Positions 59,602 through 64,000 of a stretch of 64,000 bases of DNA are shown here, piece by piece (the first letter of the stretch is position 1; every line of letters starts with the position of its first letter). This DNA comes from Flavobacterium lipolyticum (GTDB lineage: Bacteria; Bacteroidota; Bacteroidia; Flavobacteriales; Flavobacteriaceae), in the NCBI RefSeq assembly GCF_020905335.1, contig NZ_JAJJMN010000001.1, positions 682,001 to 746,000 on the forward strand. The letters are read 5' to 3'. The translations under genes and the position numbers were made by a program. The notes beneath the pieces are model-generated. The model did not search any database. It was not told the DNA's origin and saw nothing but the letters and a program-made list of their open reading frames with translations.

Positions 59602-61050
59602 ATGAGCAAAAAATCTTTGTACCAAAAAGAGGTATCATTACAAGTCGACCGAAGAAGAGCTGGTGTCGAATTAATTAAAATCATAAGCGATTTATGGTAT
59701 GACAAATCCATTGAAATGGTTCTTTTCAAAAACCAATTACTGGATCAAAATGTCAGCGATATTATCAATTTGCATCAATATGCAGGTGAATTTGTAGGCA
59801 AGCCAATCACCATTTTTGATTCAGTGGAAATCGCGAGAGTTATTTTATCTTTAGATCTTCCACCTGCAAAATTAGATCTGGGAAAACTAACTTACGAATA
59901 TCGTTTAGAAGATGAAAAATATCCTGATGCGCGATATTTTGTAATCGATAAATTGAAAGAAGCAAAATCTTCAGAAGAAATTCAGCCAAAAGATGTTGTT
60001 TTATATGGTTTTGGAAGAATTGGCCGTTTATTAGCGAGAGAATTAATGTCTAAAACCGGTAAAGGAAATCAATTGCGACTGAGAGCGATTGTTACCAGAG
60101 ACAAAAATGACGCTTCGACATTAGAGAAAAGAGCTTCTCTTTTAAGATACGATTCAATACATGGAGATTTTCAGGGGTCTGTTACTGCCGATCCAAAGAA
60201 CAATGCATTAATTATCAACGGAACCACTGTTCATATCATTACAGCAAATTCACCGGAAGAAATAGATTATACTTTATACGGAATCAATGAGGCTTTAGTA
60301 ATTGACAATACCGGAGCTTTTACAACAGAAGAAGCTCTAAGAAGACACTTAACTTCTAAAGGAGCCAGTAAAGTTCTATTGACTGCACCTGGAAAAGGAG
60401 TTCCAAATATCGTTCACGGAGTAAACCACAACGAGTACAATCCTGACGAAATTGATATTTTCTCTGCTGCATCCTGCACGACAAATGCTATCACACCAGT
60501 ATTAAAAGCTGTTGAAGATACTTTAGGAGTAGTAAAAGGACACTTAGAAACCATCCATGCCTATACAAACGACCAGAATTTGGTTGATAATATGCATAAA
60601 AAATACCGTCGTGGAAGAGCAGCAGCTTTAAACATGGTCATTACCGAAACTGGTGCAGGAAGTGCCGTTGCAAAAGCATTGCCATCATTAGAAGGAAAAT
60701 TAACCTCTAATGCCATCAGAGTTCCAGTTCCAAACGGTTCATTGGTCGTTTTAAACTTAGAAGTTAAAAAAGCAACTTCGATCCCGGCTATCAACAAGAT
60801 CATGAAGAAATACGCTTTGGAAGGTGAATTGGTGGAGCAAATCAAATATTCACTGAACAACGAATTGGTTTCATCTGACATTGTAGGAACTTCAGCTCCT
60901 TCAATCTATGACAGTAACGCTACAATTGTTTCTAAAGATGGTAAAAACATTGTATTATACATTTGGTACGATAACGAATACGGCTACAGCCACCAGGTAA
61001 TTCGTCTGGCGAAATACATTGCCAAAGTAAGACGTTTTACTTATTACTAG
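59602..61050 (+). CDS. gap: Glyceraldehyde-3-phosphate dehydrogenase, long form
   Basis: 482 residues. A 130-residue N-terminal extension precedes the usual fold, which starts with GFGRIGR (136-142). The catalytic Cys292 is in SAASCTTNAITP and NEYGYSHQV closes the protein. It oxidises glyceraldehyde-3-phosphate with NAD(P). The extension is typical of the long GAPDH group of Bacteroidota and some Proteobacteria and may confer a different cofactor or partner. The gene stands alone with a -7 box and a strong terminator. Confidence 0.95.
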   Translation: MSKKSLYQKEVSLQVDRRRAGVELIKIISDLWYDKSIEMVLFKNQLLDQNVSDIINLHQYAGEFVGKPITIFDSVEIARVILSLDLPPAKLDLGKLTYEYRLEDEKYPDARYFVIDKLKEAKSSEEIQPKDVVLYGFGRIGRLLARELMSKTGKGNQLRLRAIVTRDKNDASTLEKRASLLRYDSIHGDFQGSVTADPKNNALIINGTTVHIITANSPEEIDYTLYGINEALVIDNTGAFTTEEALRRHLTSKGASKVLLTAPGKGVPNIVHGVNHNEYNPDEIDIFSAASCTTNAITPVLKAVEDTLGVVKGHLETIHAYTNDQNLVDNMHKKYRRGRAAALNMVITETGAGSAVAKALPSLEGKLTSNAIRVPVPNGSLVVLNLEVKKATSIPAINKIMKKYALEGELVEQIKYSLNNELVSSDIVGTSAPSIYDSNATIVSKDGKNIVLYIWYDNEYGYSHQVIRLAKYIAKVRRFTYY

Positions 61051-61074
61051 GATACACCAAAACCATTCATACAG

Positions 61075-61106
61075 CAAAAGCCATCAAGTTTTCTTGATGG
61101 CTTTTG
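61075..61106 (+). terminator. Terminator of the GAPDH gene
   Basis: Perfect 14-bp stem, CAAAAGCCATCAAG (61075-61088), TTTT loop, CTTGATGGCTTTTG (61093-61106), followed by a T-rich stretch. Confidence 0.85.
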
Positions 61107-61168
61107 TATTTTAGTTGTAGTCACTTCAATTCTACTCGATTAAAATGAATCCATAGCACTTTTGTAAA

Positions 61169-61627
61169 CTATATGGGCAAAACTGTCGTACTCTTTACCT
61201 CTGAAATTACAAAAACAGTATTGATCAGAGAAACTTCAGGAAGAACTGCTAATTTTTTTTGATGAAAGTGATGAAAGCTCTCCATATCGGGAATGACAAC
61301 TTTCAACATATAATCAAAATTTCCCGAAACATAATTACACTCCACCACTTCCGGTAAATTCAAAATCGACTGATTGAATCCTTCCGAAGTATCATAAGTC
61401 TGCTTCGTGAGGGTCACCTGACAATACACCGTTAAATTATTACCGAGTTTTTTCTTATTTAAAATAGAGACATACTTCTCTATAACACCCTCTTTTTCAA
61501 GACGTTTCACCCTATCATGAACCGGTGTCAGAGACAGGTTTATCTTGTTCGCAATGTCTTTTAAAGTATAATGCGCATTTTCCTGTAAAAGTCGTAAGAT
61601 TTTCTTGTCAATTTCATCTAAAGCCAT
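61169..61627 (-). CDS. Lrp/AsnC-family transcription regulator
   Basis: 152 residues. N-terminal AsnC-type helix-turn-helix (about 5-60, with LLQENAHYTLKDIANKINLSLTPVHDRVKRLEK) and the C-terminal RAM ligand-binding domain. It is transcribed away from the alanine dehydrogenase gene and probably regulates it in response to an amino acid. Matching inverted sites lie in the intergenic region. Confidence 0.92.
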   Translation of the reverse strand: MALDEIDKKILRLLQENAHYTLKDIANKINLSLTPVHDRVKRLEKEGVIEKYVSILNKKKLGNNLTVYCQVTLTKQTYDTSEGFNQSILNLPEVVECNYVSGNFDYMLKVVIPDMESFHHFHQKKLAVLPEVSLINTVFVISEVKSTTVLPI

Positions 61628-61642
61628 AACGAAAACGTTTTC

Positions 61643-61790
61643 ATTGATTAATAAAATTTAGTCATTTTTTCTTTTTAGAGGCAATTTACTTTCCAGAAAC
61701 AGTATATTTTTCTGTAAAAGTATAAAATAAAATAATATTTTCTTATTTATTCCACATTAATCAATAATATATTCTCTATCTGTAGTTTTG
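61643..61790. promoter_or_regulatory. Regulatory region between the Lrp-type gene and ald
   Basis: ATTGATTAAT (61643-61652) and its reverse complement ATTAATCAAT (61756-61765) lie near each end of the region. GAAAACGTTTTC (61631-61642), a 12-bp palindrome, lies just after the lrp start. TAGTTTTG (61783-61790) is the -7 box of ald, 37 nt before its start. These are candidate sites for the Lrp-type regulator. Confidence 0.5.
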
Positions 61791-61827
61791 TAAAACAATT
61801 TCAACAAAAAATAAAAAAGATAACAAA

Positions 61828-62943
61828 ATGATAATAGGTGTTCCAAAAGAAATCAAAAACAATGAGAACCGTGTAGCATTAACTCCTGCAGGAGTTTCTG
61901 AAATGAAAAAACACGGACATACTGTTTACGTACAAGCTACAGCCGGTTTAGGAAGTGGTTTCAGTGATGATGAATATGCAAATGCAGGTGCGGTAGTTTT
62001 AGGAACTATTGAAGAAGTATATGCCATTGCAGAAATGATTATTAAAGTAAAAGAGCCTATTGCTTCTGAATACCCATTAATCAAAAAAGATCAATTATTA
62101 TTCACTTACTTCCACTTTGCTTCATCAGAGCCATTAACTCATGCTATGCTTGAGAAAGGTGCTGTATGTTTAGCTTACGAAACTGTTGAAAAAGCAGACC
62201 GTAGTTTACCATTATTAGTACCAATGTCCGAAGTTGCAGGTCGTATGGCTATCCAACAAGGGGCAAAATACCTTGAAAAACCATTAAAAGGAAGAGGAAT
62301 TCTTTTAGGAGGTGTTCCAGGTGTTCCACCAGCAAAAGTATTGGTTTTAGGAGGAGGGATCGTAGGAACTCAAGCTGCTAAAATGGCTGCTGGTTTAGGT
62401 GCTCAGGTTACTATCATGGATTTAAGCTTACCACGTTTACGTTATTTAGATGATATCATGCCAGCTAACGTGAATACAGAAATGTCTAACCACTACAACA
62501 TCACTAAAGCAATCGCTACAGCTGATTTAATTGTTGGTGCCGTTTTGATCCCGGGAGCAAAAGCACCTCACTTAATTACTCGTGACATGTTAAAATTAAT
62601 GCGTCCCGGAACTGTCGTTGTTGACGTAGCGGTAGATCAAGGTGGATGTATCGAAACTTGTACTCCTACCACTCACGAAAATCCAACTTTCATCATCGAT
62701 GATATTGTTCACTATTGCGTAGCAAATATGCCAGGAGCTGTTCCTTACACTTCTACTTTAGCTTTAACAAATGCTACTCTGCCTTATGCGGTACAATTAG
62801 CAAACAAAGGATGGGAGACTGCTTGTAACGAAAACGAAGAATTGAAAAAAGGGTTAAACATTGCTAATGGAAAAATCCTTTACAAAGGAGTTGCAGAAGC
62901 TTGGAATTTACCTTTCAACGAAGAAGTATTAGCAAACGCATAA
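61828..62943 (+). CDS. ald: Alanine dehydrogenase
   Basis: 371 residues. The PNT N-terminal domain starts MIIGVPKEIKNNENRVALTP and has the substrate Lys in MIIKVKEP. The NAD-binding domain has VLGGGIVGTQAAKMAAGLGA. The C-terminal DQGGCIETCTPTTHENPTF is also typical of Ald. It converts alanine to pyruvate and ammonia. It is divergent from the Lrp-type regulator gene. Confidence 0.96.
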   Translation: MIIGVPKEIKNNENRVALTPAGVSEMKKHGHTVYVQATAGLGSGFSDDEYANAGAVVLGTIEEVYAIAEMIIKVKEPIASEYPLIKKDQLLFTYFHFASSEPLTHAMLEKGAVCLAYETVEKADRSLPLLVPMSEVAGRMAIQQGAKYLEKPLKGRGILLGGVPGVPPAKVLVLGGGIVGTQAAKMAAGLGAQVTIMDLSLPRLRYLDDIMPANVNTEMSNHYNITKAIATADLIVGAVLIPGAKAPHLITRDMLKLMRPGTVVVDVAVDQGGCIETCTPTTHENPTFIIDDIVHYCVANMPGAVPYTSTLALTNATLPYAVQLANKGWETACNENEELKKGLNIANGKILYKGVAEAWNLPFNEEVLANA

Positions 62944-62979
62944 TGCTAACATTAAAATAAGTGCTTACTAAACACTATC

Positions 62980-63013
62980 AAAAGGCTTTTCTTAATTGAG
63001 AAGCCTTTTTTTT
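62980..63013 (+). terminator. Terminator of ald
   Basis: AAAAGGCTTTTC pairs with GAGAAGCCTTTT around a TTAATT loop, followed by TTTT. It is a clear terminator. Confidence 0.85.
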
Positions 63014-63017
63014 GCAT

Positions 63018-63047
63018 AAAAAAACCTGTCACAAAACATGACAGGCT
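63018..63047 (-). terminator. Terminator of the PafA-like gene
   Basis: On the minus strand GCCTGTCATGTTTTGTGACAGG folds (TGACAGG with CCTGTCA) and a T run follows, 21 nt after the stop at 63068. Confidence 0.8.
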
Positions 63048-63067
63048 CTATTTCAAGTACAGAAAAA

Positions 63068-64000
63068 CTATTTTTCATCCAGAACTTCCTGCAACACTTT
63101 TGCTTCTGTTCCATTTGGAAAAGTTACTTTAATTTTTTGGGCTATTGTAGGCGCAATTTCAGTTATAGCCTTTTTGTCGTATGACTCTCCTTTTTTAATA
63201 TGCCATCCATAAAAAATAGCAGGCACATGTGTATCATAGCTATAAGGAGTTCCATGTGATGTTCCTGTAGTAGAATATTCAATATTTCCAGGTTTATCAA
63301 GAATAATCAAATCTCCGTTTTGAGTTACATCATAACCTTTCGCTATAAAATCAAGATAATAATCCTTTCCGGAATTTGCTAAAATTTCCTCTTCTGTATA
63401 TGCTCTTTTAACTTGTGGCTGTGAAATCAAAAACTCCTTAAAACTCTGCTTTACTTTTACCAAATCAAGTCCTTTTTTCTTAAGAACTGGCTTATTCAAA
63501 AACACATTAAAGTTCGAATAATTTAAAATCAAATCTACACCAAATGTTTTCACTGAAAAATCCTGTAGACTTTTTCTAACATCCTTAACCGGATAATTGT
63601 TTACATTATATTTTCGATCCTTTAAATAGATTACATTCTCAGCACCTGCATGATCAGCTGTTAAGAATAACAAATAATTATCTTTCCCAACCGTTTTATC
63701 TAAATAATTTAAAAAGTCAGCAATTGTCTGATCCAATCTTAAATAAGTATCCTGAAGTTCCATCGATCTTGGCCCAAGTAAATGCCCCACATAATCTGTA
63801 GAAGAAAAACTTACTGTTAGAAAATCAGTTATACTATCTTTTCCTAACTCTTCCTTTTCGATAGCCTTCATCGCAAATTCTGCCAACAAGTCATTTCCAT
63901 AAGGAGTAGCTCTTAAAACCCCCGCATCATTCTTCTCATACATACCTTTTAAATCATAAGGAAAAACCGGTGCTGCACTTCCGTACAACTTCCCTTCGTA
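63068..64000 (-). CDS. pafA: PafA-type alkaline phosphatase, C-terminal part
   Basis: The frame runs past the window edge, so the N terminus with the catalytic Thr/Ser is not seen; about 310 residues are visible. TVSFSSTDYVGHLLGP and LFLTADHAGAENV hold the metal-ligand Asp and His residues of the nucleotide pyrophosphatase/PafA family. GTSHGTPYSYDTHVPAIFYGW is also typical. These Flavobacterium enzymes release phosphate from many phosphomonoesters in the periplasm. The gene is convergent with ald. Confidence 0.88.
   Translation of the reverse strand, partial: YEGKLYGSAAPVFPYDLKGMYEKNDAGVLRATPYGNDLLAEFAMKAIEKEELGKDSITDFLTVSFSSTDYVGHLLGPRSMELQDTYLRLDQTIADFLNYLDKTVGKDNYLLFLTADHAGAENVIYLKDRKYNVNNYPVKDVRKSLQDFSVKTFGVDLILNYSNFNVFLNKPVLKKKGLDLVKVKQSFKEFLISQPQVKRAYTEEEILANSGKDYYLDFIAKGYDVTQNGDLIILDKPGNIEYSTTGTSHGTPYSYDTHVPAIFYGWHIKKGESYDKKAITEIAPTIAQKIKVTFPNGTEAKVLQEVLDEK

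Noticed and set aside
47235..62972. 14-bp match AAGTGCTTACTAAA after two stop codons (47235 and 62959)
   Set aside because: In 64 kb several 14-bp matches are expected by chance, and the flanks do not match.

Overview
The window looks like a chromosome segment of a Flavobacterium-type member of the Bacteroidota. The signs are low GC, many N-terminal signal peptides ending in AQ/SQ, lipoproteins with a Cys lipobox, LytTR two-component genes, a split methylmalonyl-CoA mutase, a 482-residue GAPDH, and -7 promoter boxes of the Bacteroidota type TAnnTTTG. Coding is dense (about 62 genes, one tRNA), mostly ordinary core genome, with variable material concentrated in the intergenic spaces. No phage, integron, IS element, CRISPR array or cas gene was seen.

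Layout. 0-3.4 kb: end of an outer-membrane barrel gene, then a surface lipoprotein with an HEVVH motif followed by two tandem paralogous secreted proteins. 3.5-7.3 kb: a LytS/LytTR sensor-regulator pair bracketed by two outer-membrane barrel genes whose upstream regions share a bipartite direct-repeat motif, likely the regulator's own sites. 7.4-11.8 kb: imelysin-like/diheme peroxidase lipoprotein, PhoX-like lipoprotein, PPK2 kinase. 12-19.9 kb: small secreted and propeller-like proteins, an ECF sigma/anti-sigma/VWA cassette in which three consecutive proteins carry the same TonB-plug-like module, a LURP-one protein, an SDR. 20-31.4 kb (mostly minus strand): mtaB, HAD and GNAT enzymes, a single-domain DEAD-box protein, an NtrC-like regulator without a DNA-binding domain, a Nat-type ABC exporter, dnaJ-grpE. 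31.4-35.6 kb: tRNA-Trp, a higher-order tandem repeat, hisS, a GyrI-like protein and a WYL regulator. 36-48 kb: MacB-like permease, prmC, ribD, IMPACT protein, dnaA, LMW phosphatase, RsmI-like methylase, aminotransferase, dienoyl-CoA reductase-like SDR, udk. 48-52.6 kb: ftsB/divIC-like gene, mutA, a toxin-antitoxin pair with a frameshifted toxin, mutB. 52.6-53.6 kb: a cluster of palindromic elements around a GIY-YIG nuclease gene. 53.6-64 kb: cell-wall genes (lysozyme-like, DUF2279-like, mltG, dapF), an HtrA protease, GAPDH, an Lrp regulator divergent from alanine dehydrogenase, and the 3' part of a PafA-like phosphatase.

The most interesting non-coding signals are: (i) a 33-bp motif shared by the two promoters flanking the LytTR operon; (ii) a dispersed ~100-bp palindromic element with constant outer arms and core, present at three loci, the densest of which surrounds a GIY-YIG nuclease gene; (iii) a family of intergenic hairpins built from short words repeated on one arm and reversed on the other; (iv) an ABAB higher-order repeat at 32.1-32.6 kb. 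All functional statements come from reading the sequence and from family knowledge; no database search was run.
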